DNA from: Drosophila miranda
Taxonomy: Eukaryota > Arthropoda > Insecta > Diptera > Drosophilidae
Reading direction: 5' to 3'
Length of the DNA: 64,000 bases
NCBI RefSeq assembly: GCF_003369915.1
Contig: NC_046673.1
Span: forward strand, 12,942,001 to 13,006,000
Program-made: the position numbers and the translations under genes
Part shown: positions 1-12,700 of the stretch, piece after piece
Numbering within the stretch: the stretch's first letter is position 1
How the letters are laid out: the number at the start of each line of letters is the position of its first letter
The notes under the pieces: model-generated
Told to the model about the DNA's origin: nothing
What the model saw: the letters and a program-made list of their open reading frames with translations, nothing else
The model's database searches: none

Positions 1-39
1 ACCACAATAATTAAACCCATATTTCCTTTGGATGAATAG

Positions 40-3000
40 GGTTTCCGTGTTCTGGTCGAACGTGAATGGTTAAATTTTGGTCACAAATTCGCCGATCGTT
101 CGGGCAATGGCCCCAACTCTGATGAGGTGAACGAGCGTTGTCCCGTCTTTTTACAATGGCTGGATCTGGTGCACCAAATCCATAGACAGTATCCATGCAG
201 CTTTGAATTCAGTATTGGCTACTTGGTAAGACGATTCCCAATGCCTTCTGCCTTCTGGTCTTCCCTTTATTAACTGATGTCCATTCTTTTTTCAGATAAA
301 ACTAGCACAACACTCGCTATCCTGCCTGTTCGGCACTTTCCTGTGCAACTCGTTGAGGGAACGCATTGAGAATTCCGTTTTTGATCGTACGTTTTCAGTG
401 TGGCCATTTTTAGCTGAAACTATGTATAGAAATCCACTCTATAAGCATGAGACTGAAAAGGTACGCTCTGGAGTCCCCTCCCCCCTCCTAAAGTCTGACT
501 AACTCTATGCTTATCTTTCTCTGGGTTTGTTTTCAGGTTCTTTGGCCAGCGCACAGTGTGCGGTTTTTATATTTCTGGTCTGACGTTTATCTTGGTAGCT
601 TAGGCAACAAAAATGGTACTGATCTTCCATTACTGAGTAATGAACGACAAAGTGCCCATAATGGTGAGTAAATCAACGACTAGAAAACAAAACACCCTCG
701 TCCATTAAAAGAACATTCGTATGTTCTTATGGTAATGGTGTTCCATAGGGTTTCAATCTGGTTTTCATCGTATATCGGGCATATCGTTGGTACTTTTTTT
801 TTCTTATGGATCTATCTTAAAACCTAGTACTAAGACAAGATAAACTTCTAGCTGGTGAAGACATCTTTTTCATACGAAAGTTATCCCATTTTTTAGACAA
901 GGTCAATAAAATACCAGTTAAAAATCTAGAAAAATTACCCAAAGTATTTCGAAAGATTGCTAAAAATAGAACAGCTAGAAAAATTCTATAATGAAGTCAA
1001 ATATAATATTATGAAGGCTGTTGAAAAACGGATAATTATGCTGTGGATAATTATAGATAAAAACATGTGGATTGCACTGTAAGAGCTGTCCAATCGTACA
1101 ATGAAAAAATCAATACCATTCGACGTGAAACAGAGATATAAAACGACTTAATTCAAAAATAAAAAACTAAAATCTTGCAGGAAATATAACTAAAATTCGA
1201 TACAAAATCCGACAAAGGTTGTTGTTTTCATTGCTATATCAATACTCTGGTTTGTATTTTATCGAAAAAATACCAGTACCAGTCGGAGCCGATGATGAAT
1301 GTTTGTGTCATTCGCTTAGGGAAAATTTGCTAAAATATAACTAAAATTGGGATAAAAATTCAACAAAACGACATTACTCTAATCAATTAATATCCACCAT
1401 TTAGGTTCGTTGACAAAAACACGATCCTCTGAAGATCTTACAACAAATGAATTGGGACAGAGCACCATTTCGAGGAGATCGAGTGATCCCAATTTGACCG
1501 TAGAATCAATGTGAGTATTGTAAAGCAGCCGACACTCGAGCAGCAACTAATTGTACTACCCTTTACAGTGTTTCCGAGTGCGTTCTGAATGTGAATAGTA
1601 ACTCGATGTTTGATATACGATCGGAGGCAGACAGGAGGCAGTGTGTTAGTGCAAATAATGTCCATGATAATGTTAAAGACTCCAAAGAACCAGAGGTAAA
1701 GCGTAAGGAGGCCGAAGACGAGACAGATGCCAGTTGTTGCTCTACAAAGTGTACCTCCAAGCAGTTTAAAAACGACCAAAGTACAGCTTCTAACCGTGAT
1801 ATAATATTGGAAGCAGCAGCAGCATCACCAGCAGCGATAGTGCCAGAGCCCTCTCAGTCCCAAAACTCTGAAGCCGCAAACGCTGTCCATGCCCTATCGA
1901 ACGGTTAGCCCTATATGTTACAAATCTGTTCTTTCTCATTCTAAGAAATCTTTTGCTTCAATTTAGATCGAGAACAAGAAGAGAAAAGTGATACAAGCCG
2001 CACTCTTTGGCATGGCCCGATTGATACTAGTACAGATACCCTAATTCCTACAGAGGCCGTGCAACAAACGAAATCTGACAATAACCACCACGTAGCGCCT
2101 TTGGAGAATCACGTGATAAGCACGGACAAAAAACCAAATGAAGGAGTAGCACAAGTCGCTGTCCCAAGTGCTCCCACAGCAAGCAATAAAATCAGTCAGA
2201 GCTATAACAATTTGCCTCGGGTACACATAAAGCCGATTACGAACACGAATACGAATGCGAATGCTACTGCTGCACGCTGCACGAATACGGCGCAAAAGAA
2301 AGAGGCAAATGCACATTTTCCGCACCATTTGGATTTGCATGTGCCAAGCAGATGCAAGGAGGAACAAACTAATGCCAATGGTTCGTTGATTGATGGCCAT
2401 AACCAAAGTGCTGCTGAAGAATGCCTGTACATGTCACCTGAGCTACCGCCCACGCTGGGTAGTCGAACACGCAGGAATACGTTTGGCTCAAGCTACAGCC
2501 GGGATATTGGACATTTTAAATTTGCAGAAAATGGCAGGTGAGAGAGTCGCCTGAATGCTTCCAATAGATATAGGATAATAAACTAAGTATGTGTACTTTT
2601 CAGCACACATAATTTCCCATTGGCGGGTGGACTAATTTCATTGCCACCGACACCACTAGGTATTCAGGAACGCCCGCAATTCACAATATCCTGTCCCGAT
2701 GGCCTGGCCCATGGCCTAAGTGAACAAAACATAAGACTTCATCAGATTGTGCAAGAGCACAAGGTAATAGCTACTCCAATTGAAGTTCTTAATGCTTACT
2801 GATCTGATCTTTGATTGATGTTTATATTTATAGCAACGCGAAGAGGTACTACTGCGGGAAATACATGGAATGCGGCTGGCTCTCTTGGAAAAGGGCTGTC
2901 CCAGTTGCAACAGCATCGTCTCAACAAATGTGGAACATGTAATTGCCCTTAAATCTGGTTTAGAAATTGTAGAAAACCATATGTAGATTTGCGTATATTC

Positions 3001-4018
3001 TTGAGATAGCGAGAGGCTAACGTATGGTCTAGCCATTTGTATCAGTATATTTGATAATATATATAGTGTATTTCGGGCTGTTGGAGGTCTCCAGATCGTA
3101 TATTATTTTGTGTGTGTTTTTTGTATAAACTTTTGCAGCCTTCCACAGTCTAATGATTTGAATCTCCTTTAGGAAAATGGATCGGATATCGTTGAAAATG
3201 CTTCGACGTGTTCTTGGGAGGCCGTCGAAGAGCGTAGTGGCCCCTCATCGTATGCCCCATCTTCGATACAAGAGAAAAAAGCCACCAGCGTTCTCTGGGT
3301 ACCAGATCATGCCGTTTCACGTTGCTCCAGTTGTCAAACTGAGTTCTGGCTTGGACGAAGAAAACATCATTGTCGGTGCGCATTACTCTTTTCAGTAATA
3401 CCTACACACTCATACACACTATACACGTAGTTTTTCTTTTTGGTATTTTTATTTTTCAAACAAAAAAATAACAAATTTCTCTCATACTCTTTTTATAGCT
3501 TTTTAACAATCTAATCCTTGTTGTTGGAATTTTAAGACTACTTACTTATTCCTACAATTTTTACATAGATTAAAACAATTCTTATTTTAAATCTCCCTTT
3601 ACAAGAATAGTGGCCCATAAATTTGGTTTTCAAACTGAGACACATGACTAGACTAGTGCTAATCAAGAATATATACATATACATATATATCATTATAATC
3701 CAAGAAATTGTTCTGAAATCTGTTTATTTTACAACCATTAACTTCAACGATATCTTTCTTGATTCCATTCAAAGTATTACTTTTGTCTTCTACTTTAATA
3801 ATTACTTATGCTTTCATTTCAGATCATGTGGAGAAATTTTCTGTGCTGACTGCTCTGAATTTTGGGCCCCTCTGCCGTATGAAAAGCTTTTCAATCCCGT
3901 AAGGCTATGCGGATCTTGTTATACTACAGTCACATCCAATGTCCATGAGTATGCTGCCGTGCCTACCGACTCCACGGCGAATGAAAGAGCGGCCAGGCGG
4001 CCTTCTGCCAGCTCCTAA
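40..4018 (+). CDS. CG3632: FYVE-domain myotubularin-related phosphatase (MTMR3/4 type), 5' end outside window
   Basis: Exons read at 40-225, 296-460, 537-663, 1405-1510, 1569-1903, 1967-2537, 2604-2763, 2834-2938, 3173-3375 and 3823-4018; all join in frame with GT/AG borders. The first exons encode the C-terminal part of a myotubularin phosphatase domain (EREWLNFGHKFADR, then the SLRERIENSVF and HSVRFLYFWSDVYLG stretches). The catalytic CX5R loop would lie upstream, outside the window. A long low-complexity linker follows, then a coiled-coil-like stretch (QREEVLLREIHGMRLALLEK) and a C-terminal FYVE zinc finger (WVPDHAVSRCSSC, RRKHHCRSCG, FCADCS, VRLCGSC) split across the last two exons. Family role: dephosphorylation of PI3P and PI(3,5)P2 on endosomes, with FYVE contributing to phosphoinositide binding or localisation. 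The D. melanogaster equivalent should be CG3632; the symbol is from memory. The stop is TAA at 4016-4018. Confidence 0.85.
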
Positions 4019-4673
4019 GACAAGCTTTCATTATGCTGTGGGTTGCTGCTCCTCCTCCAGCGTTGTATCGATATGTACATATAATACATATACTCAACAA
4101 ACAATATTTATTATTACATATGTATGTGTTATAGCACCATAATAGCGGAAATTCCTTTGTGCGATTGTAAAGAACACGAAATTATACAAATTTTGTTAGA
4201 TATATATTCTGGATATATGGACACAAAATGTAAATTTAAATACAAACTTAAAACAAAAAAATATATTTATTTATTTTAGCGGCTGGTTTTCGTAAATTGT
4301 GCACCTTTTCTGTTGAATTCACTACCTAATTATTGTCAGTGTATGAAATTTTGAAAAAAATATTTGATGAAAGTTTGATAGCTCACTAATCAAAAAGCTG
4401 GAGAAATATCGATGTCATCGATGATTGATTTGCAAAAACGCAAACAGGAACATGCAGAAAAGCTACTTTTTATCTTCTTTCTATCTAGACTAATATCGAG
4501 GCAAATTACTAAAAGAACTAAGCATGCATTCAAAATACAATTACTAAGAAATGTCCTAAATACGGGAAAAGTACGTGAGTATTAGTAATTTTATAAGAGA
4601 AAGGGTATGTGGTAGAGGGAATTAAAAACGAGGGGGAACGTTGTGAGTTGCTGCGGACACCGCAACTCTACAG
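4019..4673. other. 3' flank and spacer after the myotubularin gene
   Basis: AT-rich sequence with likely polyadenylation-type A/T runs near 4,250-4,270. No ORF or RNA gene is supportable. The last 40 bases (about 4,640-4,670) hold a short hairpin, AGTTGC-loop-GCAACT, just outside the inverted-repeat element that starts at 4,674. Confidence 0.5.
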
Positions 4674-5733
4674 TTATACCCGATACTAAGTCAGTATGGC
4701 TCTCCTCCGGCAGACGCCACTAATATTGAACGACACGACAAAGAGTGCGTGCGAGAGAGACAGAAAATCAGTCTGAGCGTGACGTCGGGCGCTGCGTAGC
4801 CACTGCAAATTGATTTGTTCCTATTGGCTATAAAAATTATCTGATCTGGTCCAGATTCAGCAATCTGATAGATATGGTCGTTATCTATGATTCTGCGTTT
4901 TTAGTTTTCTCGAATGTGCAATATTGTGGATGCAACAGATTTTCGTCCTTTGTGGGGGCGGAAGGGGGTGGGGTGAAATTCTGAGATATACGTTTTATAG
5001 TTAGATCTAACAGAAGTGCGGATACCAAATTTGGTTACTCTAGCCTTAATAGTCTCTGAGATTTGTGGATGCCCCAGATTTTCGCCCTTTGCGGGGGCGG
5101 AAGGGGGTGTGCCGAAATTTGGACACGAAACGGTCAAGGTCCGATATCACAGGAGTGTGGATACCAAATTTGGTTGCTCTAGCTTTTGTAGTCTCTGAGA
5201 TCTAGGCGCTAATGTTTTACTCTAAGCAAAGCCGCCTATGCTACGTGTGTGTTAGAGAGAGACAGGGCGAGAAAGAATGAAATTGTTTTCTTGATTCTGG
5301 CTATAATAATTATACGATCTGGTTTAGACTTTGCACTCTAGAAGATACAGTCATCCTCTACGATTCTGCGTTTTGGTTTTATCGTATCTTTAAAAATGTG
5401 GATGCCACAGATTTTCGTCCTTTGTGGGGGCGGAAGTGGGCGGGGCGAAGTTTTGAAATATTTTTGTAGCAGTGACATATCACAGAAGTCTGGATCCAAA
5501 ACATCGTTGCTCTAGCTCTTATAGTCTTTGAGCACTAGGCGCTGAAGGAGACGGACAGACGGACGGACGGACAGACGGACAGACAGACATGGCTCAATCG
5601 ACTCGGCTATTGATGCTGATCAAGAATATATATACTTTATGGGGTCGGAAACGATTCCTTCTGGGCGTTACACACATCCACTTTTACCACAAATCTAATA
5701 TACCCCAATACTCATTTTGAGTATCGGGTATAA
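4674..5733. mobile_element. Non-coding element with perfect 14-bp terminal inverted repeats
   Basis: The left end reads TTATACCCGATACT (4674-4687) and the right end AGTATCGGGTATAA (5720-5733), its exact reverse complement. The body has no long ORF. It contains three diverged copies of a segment built around GATTTTCGTCCTTTGTGGGGG (near 4,935, 5,080 and 5,410), each followed by 'accaaatttggt' or 'tccaaaacatcgtt'-type sequence. A GACGGACGGACAGACGGAC-type simple tract lies at about 5,550-5,590. The inverted ends and internal repetition suggest a non-autonomous DNA element or a composite repeat. I could not find a clean target-site duplication, and the family is not identified. Confidence 0.6.
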
Positions 5734-5828
5734 TTAAAATCTGAGCGTAAAACCCTAAAACTTCTTGCAGGGACAACGGAATATAGTTTCTAGTCTGTAC
5801 ATAAAATAAGTATATACGTTATTTGAAA

Positions 5829-6185
5829 AACATCGATGAAATACCGCGGATTTGTCTTAGCCCACTTAAGCCCCCTCTATTTAAATAGTTCAACTATTTG
5901 AGGTAAATGGCGGAAAATATTAACGATTGTAAATTCTTCTTGTAGATTCATGTCATCCTGCCTCTGAGCTTAAAAAAAAAAAACACTATATCTTTCACCT
6001 GAACTGCGTTAAAATTATTAATTTTTAATTATTTTCAGTGGAAAATTGACATATTCCTCGATTATGATATTCCGTCGAATATTATTAGCTAGATCGAACA
6101 ATTAACTATGCCCACATAGTTTTATCCGATTAGTGAATCAATTTTGTACTTGACTGGCCTATTCTATATACTCGCTTTTATTGGA
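5829..6185 (-). repeat. Partial copy of the dispersed promoter-motif repeat
   Basis: It contains reverse-complement matches to the 14.5-15.7 kb repeat: the 'gcccac-ttaagccccctctattt-aaatagttcaacta' block (about 5,861-5,900), 'gtaaattcttcttgtagat', 'tttcacctgaactgcg' and 'cctcgattatgatattccgtcgaatatt-agctagatc'. The order matches the minus orientation of the longer copies. The terminal Motif 1-like box is not recognisable, and no gene starts next to it. Confidence 0.55.
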
Positions 6186-6888
6186 TTACACTCTCAGAAC
6201 GAATAAATAATTCGTAATCATATGGTACCTTGATTGCATATCGGATATATATGATATGCGATATGGCAAAATTAGCATCAAATTAAGTATCGCGTATAAA
6301 ATCATTAGTGGTATTCCTACAATAGCTTTTAAATTTTTTTAGTAAATCATAATCAGCTGACAGTGAGTGTGATTGTTAAAGCTGTCGAAAAAACACAATA
6401 TTAGCGTACAAATACGACAAATCTTACTATGATTTACTACTATATAGTAATATATGTTCCATAATATTGTAGGACTATTGTCTTACTATTTATTCCTGTT
6501 TATATATAAAATAAAGGAAATTTAATAAATGGCACAAGAGCCAAGTCCGGTGGAATATGAAACTTAAAAATAAAACTTTTTTTTAGGTTGTTTTAGAGGC
6601 AGTTTTTGAACGTTCTATTTCATTACACCATAGATTGTGGAATGGAATGATTTATGGTGTGAAATTTATTTTGAAAATGGATCAGTATTATCTACAACTC
6701 AAAAAAATTAAATAAAATTAAAACGGAATATAAAACAAATTAATTTAAAAATATGTATTGTAATATTGATTTTTTGGGGGCCATTGTTTGTAGCTGCCCT
6801 AAGATGATATAACACCCATGCGCGGAGTGGAATCGGACGATTGCCGAAAATGTAACCTCGTGTAGTAACATACACGCGGTCATACACG
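6186..6888. other. Spacer upstream of Cyp1
   Basis: AT-rich sequence with no supportable gene. Short ORFs antisense to the Cyp1 5' end look like shadows. The 5' untranslated region of Cyp1 should occupy the last part, but I see no convincing core-promoter consensus. Confidence 0.4.
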
Positions 6889-8871
6889 ATGGTCTTTTTC
6901 GGTGCAACTCTGGTACGACACATTCGGCACCACAAGTCGGCGGCATTTCAGATTGCAGAGTCCGCCATTTTAGCTAAGAAAATAACCCTAGCTTCGTCAG
7001 CGAGCACCGGGAACAGAGGTCAGTTGCAGTTTGGAATTCAGTTTGTTCGCGAATATTCGAGAGCGTCGAAAATGAGTACTTTGCCTAGAGTATTTTTCGA
7101 TATGACCGCCGATGGGGAGCCCCTCGGTAGGATTATCATGGAGGTAAGTTGACTTAGTTTTTTAATGTGCCAAGGAAAGGAATATCATTTAATTTTTTTT
7201 TTTTTAATTATTTGTAAAGTGTTAATTTGCTTAAGTGTGTGCATGTGTATGCGATATTCGTATGCAAACGTACATATATTCAGGTAGAAAGTTAACGTGC
7301 ACTTAGATTTGAACACGTGATTTACAGATCGTAAATGAAACGGTTTCGGTTAAATGCACTCGTAATTGGTTGTAAACCTAAAAATTAATTTATATGCATA
7401 TTTTGATATAAAATAGCACACCTATTTCAGCAAATTTCGGGTTTACATATGCGTGTGTGTACACACATACATACATATGTAATTTCCATTTGAAGCATGC
7501 TTTAACTTTTCGGTATTTACTCTTAAATATAGATATCATGTCCTTTTCCCATATAGACACTACCCAATAATTAAATTTATGACAATGCCCTCGCGTGTAT
7601 GTATTTAGAATGTCCATTTTACGGCCAGGTGTGTGCAAAAAAGGCATTTCTAGATACGTTGCAATGGAATTTTTTCAAATTTGATTGCGGTGCTCCATAA
7701 ACGTTTGTGTGCTCGTGTTCGTGTGTTGAATAGTTTGCCGGTATTTCTACACGTACATGCGGTGTACGCTGTATGCATGTGTGTGCCCATACACATTTAA
7801 ATCAATACAGTGAAACATAACCTCTACTTTGGCGCACACACATGGACATACTGCATACATATATGCATGAGAATCTAGTAAACCCGTTTGACGAATGAAC
7901 TCAAGATTAATTCCGTTGATGATGTAATAGGGCATACGTGCATTCTTTTTGTATTACCATTTTTTTTTTTTTAATGCAGAGAGTTTTTAGCATTTGCATC
8001 GTAGTATATTTTTAGTAACAGCCAAGTCATTGCCCGGCATGACAAATAAAACCGACACATATACGAATGTATGTATGTGTGTATGCGTGAAATATTGCGT
8101 GCAGATGGCAATGGGCGGGCGCGCGCGGGATGATGCCAATTTTGAAACTCGGCCCGCGCACGTTTTCAGGGGAATTTGATGCCCAGGCTCCCACGGGATT
8201 CCTATATCTTTGCCACCTCAAGTCTGCCACAGTTTTTACGTACATACGTACATATGTTTGGGGGTACATATGTATATATTTGATAAGAAAATATCACTTC
8301 AAATTGATTTTCTCTCACCATTGTGTACCCTCTCTCTCTCTTACTGTCTCTCTCGAGGGTACAAGTTTTGAATATAATGTTTTATGTATGTATATTCAGA
8401 TAAATAATCAATAACCCCTGTGTCTTTTTTGTACACCTTTTCCAGCTGCGCTCCGATGTGGTACCCAAGACTGCCGAAAATTTCCGTGCCCTGTGCACTG
8501 GCGAGAAGGGCTTTGGCTACAAGGGCTCCATTTTCCATCGCGTTATTCCCAACTTCATGTGCCAAGGAGGCGACTTCACCAACCACAACGGCACTGGCGG
8601 CAAGTCCATCTACGGCAACAAGTTCCCCGATGAGAACTTCCTGCTGAAGCACACCGGCACTGGCATTCTGTCGATGGCCAATGCGGGCGCCAACACCAAT
8701 GGATCCCAGTTCTTCATTTGCACCGTGAAGACCGCTTGGTTGGACAACAAGCATGTTGTCTTCGGCGAGGTTGTTGAGGGCTTGGACATTGTCAAGAAGA
8801 TTGAATCTTTTGGCTCTCAGTCCGGCAAGACCTCCAAGAAGATCATGGTGGCTAACAGTGGTTCTCTTTAA
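6889..8871 (+). CDS. Cyp1: Cyclophilin 1, peptidyl-prolyl cis-trans isomerase (long form with N-terminal extension)
   Basis: Two exons, 6889-7143 and 8446-8871, give 226 residues. The last 165 form a complete cyclophilin A fold. Motifs seen: [27 protein letters not shown] (catalytic Arg, Phe and Gln region), GSQFFICT, the Trp of the CsA site ([12 protein letters not shown]) and a C-terminal MVANSGSL. Upstream of Met at 7072, about 61 extra residues rich in Arg, Ser and Ala and lacking acidic runs resemble a mitochondrial presequence ([18 protein letters not shown]). The gene could therefore make a mitochondrial form from 6889 and a cytosolic form from 7072. It catalyses proline isomerisation in protein folding. 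It is followed by a (CAA)n-rich 3' UTR. The length matches the fly Cyp1 protein (about 227 residues). Confidence 0.95.
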
Positions 8872-9768
8872 ACAGCAACAACAACAACAAAATCCAATAA
8901 CAACAACACCATTACAACAACAAAAAGCGGAAAAATGTGTTAAGACGAAAACCATTTGCATTTTCTCCACAACAATTTTTTTTACGAATTACTTGTAATA
9001 TTACGAAATACAATACAACAAGAAATAATATTTTCAATAGACCTTGTTCGAATGTTTCCCCCAGTGGGACAGCACTCCCAGAGATTCTTTAAATATGTAT
9101 ATTATAATGGGTTGGCACGCCGTTAAAAATTGAGTGCAAGAGAAGATATCTGATATATTCGTTTGGCTTCTAGCATATAAGAGAAGATAAAACATATACC
9201 ATAGATATATAGAAGAAGCTTCTACGGGTTGTCGTCCCTCAATTCTAAAGGCAGTTGCCGGCCGGCGTTGTGTCTCGCGGGAGAGAGTTGTGTGTATTGT
9301 AGATTTCATTCTAGTTCAAATGTCGGAGTAATAAATAGTAATAAAATAGTTGAAAAAAAACCCGAATAACCGTTTAACTTCCACATTACCATTGGAAAGA
9401 GGCCGCCACAACATTTGTTGTGTGTGCCGCTGTTTATAAACAATCTAGCGGTCTAATCAAAGAACAAAAATGTTTGTCGATTGAAATTAGCATAAAGCGC
9501 TTTCAAAAGCTAGTTATAACTACTATCTACACGTTCTACACGATATGTACCAGAATCAGAATTGTATTTTCGTCTTAATAAAAAAATAAATAAACGGCCC
9601 CCAACAATCCAAATCCTAATACGTAACGTTCAATAATTTTCTGGGAATGGTCTTGACACCAAGCTGGCACTAATTGGGGACAAATTAACTGAAAAGAATG
9701 GTTTTTTAAGGGAATTCTCTTAGATAGAAATTGTGTAAGGCGGTTTTTGGGTTTAACAGTAACAGTTT
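8872..9768. other. Convergent 3' spacer between Cyp1 and SWIP
   Basis: Starts with a CAACAACAA-rich Cyp1 3' UTR. Several A-rich polyadenylation-like sites are present (about 9,335 and 9,580-9,595). No coding or RNA gene is supportable. Confidence 0.5.
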
Positions 9769-12700
9769 TTATTGAAAGAATATTTCGGCACTGCTCAGTG
9801 TGGAATAAAGTAAATTGTACTCATGCTCGTAGGCATGCAAATGCCTCTCGGTGATGGCCACCGTCTGGAGTAGCTTCTCATCGACCGGATCCGTTGACTG
9901 TTGGCCCGCCAGTATGTCACGAACCTTTGAACGCTCCAATTCTATTTGCTGTATGGTTGTCTGGCTCCAGCCCAACTCGTGGAACTCCCCCAGCTGTTTG
10001 AGCATCGTCAGTATGTATATCAGGCCAATGGCAAAGCCATCCTCAAAGAGCGAGAACTTGGCCACATCTTTCTTATTCAATTTCAGCATCTCCTTGACCC
10101 GGTTGTCGATGTAGTTCATTATAAGGGCCGGGGCAATCAGGTAAAATGTCTTCAAATGGTGATTGTTTGGATTGCACAGAAACGGCTGAAAGCCTTGCAA
10201 AAGTAGCTGCAAAGCAGGAAGACATTTATTGCACAAATCTCGTTGTTGAATCGAAAATCTTGTTTCTTTACCTTAAAGTAGTTGGTGCTGTCCGAGTAGC
10301 ACTTCTTCATATGACCCACACTCTTCTCGTACTCCTTGATGGCGGATTCGGTGGTCTCGTGCAGGGTTTTGGTGCCACCGCAAACGAGGCTACTATGAAA
10401 TCTGGACATGTACGAGCGACTTTTATAGTTGGCACTCTTGCTGCCCGCCTGCAGGAGGCGCACATATCCAACAGAATTTCCTAGTAAAAAAAGGAGAGAC
10501 CCATTATTAATAATAGATTATTTTCCTTGGGGGTGCCAATAGTACCTACCAACTTGTGTTATAACCTTCCTGAACAGATCCATGTAGGTCTCGCCGTTGC
10601 CGGAGAGACCCAGCTTTTTGATCTTCTTGAGCAAGGTGTCCGCCCGCTTATACGGATACGATTCGTTGGTATGCTTGTGCTCCGAGTGATAGCGCAGCTC
10701 CTTCAACAGACGCGACTTGATCTGTTCGTCGTGCAGGAATGTGGAGAACGTGTAGAACTTCTGGCGCAGAAACTGATAGATAAAGTTCACGGTGGTATTG
10801 ATGATGCCAGTGCCATGCGTTTGCACTGAATTCGCCACATGACGGGTGCCAATGATATCAAAATGCTTGCTCTTGCTCTGCATCTCCACGAAGATCTGCA
10901 GATTCATGTTGTAGGCATACGAGGAGGCGAATGTATGGATATTACGCATGATCTGCAGTACATCTATGCCCTGTTTCGACCAAAATTAAGCTGTAATACA
11001 TCATTAATTGTTTTATGAGAAATGTAGTATTACTTGGTCGATGATCTGGTTGGGCAAATGATCATCGATGGGACACAATTGCAAGACCTTGTCGGCAAAG
11101 TGGCGCATCTTCTCGTATGTTTTCCAGGCGTGCGGTACGATGGTTGTATAATTGTAGAATGTTTCAGTGAAATAGTTCTCAAGATTATCTAGAACAACCA
11201 GCAGAAGTCTGTTTAGGTAGTGTGGCATGTACGATAAGATATATATAGATAGGTGATTTTAAATGGATTTCCATAGTAGCAAATGTCCAGTAAAAATGTC
11301 TTCTGATTTGGACGTACCTCTCATTACGCTGTAGTCCCCTTGGAATTCCATAGCTTCAACATTTACACAGCTGCGATAGTCCAGTAGATTCGTTTGGAAC
11401 GGTTGATCCTGGTTTAAAAACAGATGCGACAAGGCCTCCACACGCAAAAAGGACTCCAGGTGGGTCTTGAGAAACTCATTGGCCAGGTCACAGGCCGATT
11501 GCTTGGAGCTACCATCACGCCCGAATATCCCCAGGCTCTTGTCCAGTTGATTTGTCACTGCAATTATATTCTATAGATATGGCTGGTTAGTTCGAAGGCT
11601 TGAGAGAATGCCCTGTGAGTGAGTGCCAGTACCTGTAGGCTGTAAGGATTACGCTGCTGCTCTGTGTACTCCTTGAGCAGGGAGGTGCTTATAAAACAGT
11701 AATTATACATGAGACTGGTCGAATCAAACTGTCCCTTGATGTTTCGCTGAAAATCGCTGAGATTGTTGATGCGCAACAATATCGATTGAAATTGCCTTTG
11801 CATGTCGGCCGGAAGCAGGCGATCCTTCTCCAGGAACTCGCTAAGGGCTAGATTCACAAAGGTCAATCGTTTTTTGCTGGGAAACCCCAAGATGGATCTC
11901 TCGGCCAGCTTAATCGTTGAGAGAATGTTCATTTTTCGTTGCAGTAGCTTCAAATCCACGATTTTCCTCTTTGTGCTCAACAGCAGATGGAAGACCTTCT
12001 GTTTCTGCCATTGGACGAGGGAATTTATGAGCCGCATCACATTGATTTGGTTCGATTCGAAGGTCTTTTGGAGAACTCTTAAATACTGCAGCAGACGGCA
12101 GACAGTGAACCACTCGGACTTTGACAATGGCGTCGTTAGGGCCACATGGCGATTGATTAGTGAGTCCATCATTAGATTTACTTGATCCGCATACGATTGG
12201 CCCCTGAGTATCAGCTGCGAGAAGGTCTGCAGCTTACCAAAGACACCGGCAGCAAACACCCTCTGTACGTGGATCGTCCACAGGCAGATCTGTGTGCCCA
12301 GATGACGGCACTTTTTCTGGTCGCTCAGCTTGATCTTCTCCATGAGCGCGTGATGGGACTTGTGGTTATCTTGTGGCTTGGCTTGGGGTGGTGTCTTTAT
12401 CAGCGTCTTGGCATGCCTGGCCAAAAAGGCAGAGGGGGACCAGCAAACACTCTGATTGAGGGCCAATCTTTTATGCCTGCTTGCCACATCCAAGACACTC
12501 TTTATCAGCTTTCCCTCCATCTGAATGCCCAGCTCATGGAGCACTGCCACAAAGGCTGTGAGGCGTATCACATTCTTGGGGTCCTCGTAGTTCTTATAGT
12601 CGTTGCCATGGTTTGCCTCAATTTCAAGCATTATTTTACGAATATATGCATTGGAATGTTGATTAATATGATTGATGTCCTTCAGGGTGAATTGTTTTTT

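Noticed and set aside
7200-8440. Short ORFs in Cyp1 intron 1
   Set aside because: AT-rich, ATAC/TGTGTA-repeat-driven frames with no codon bias; part of a normal intron.
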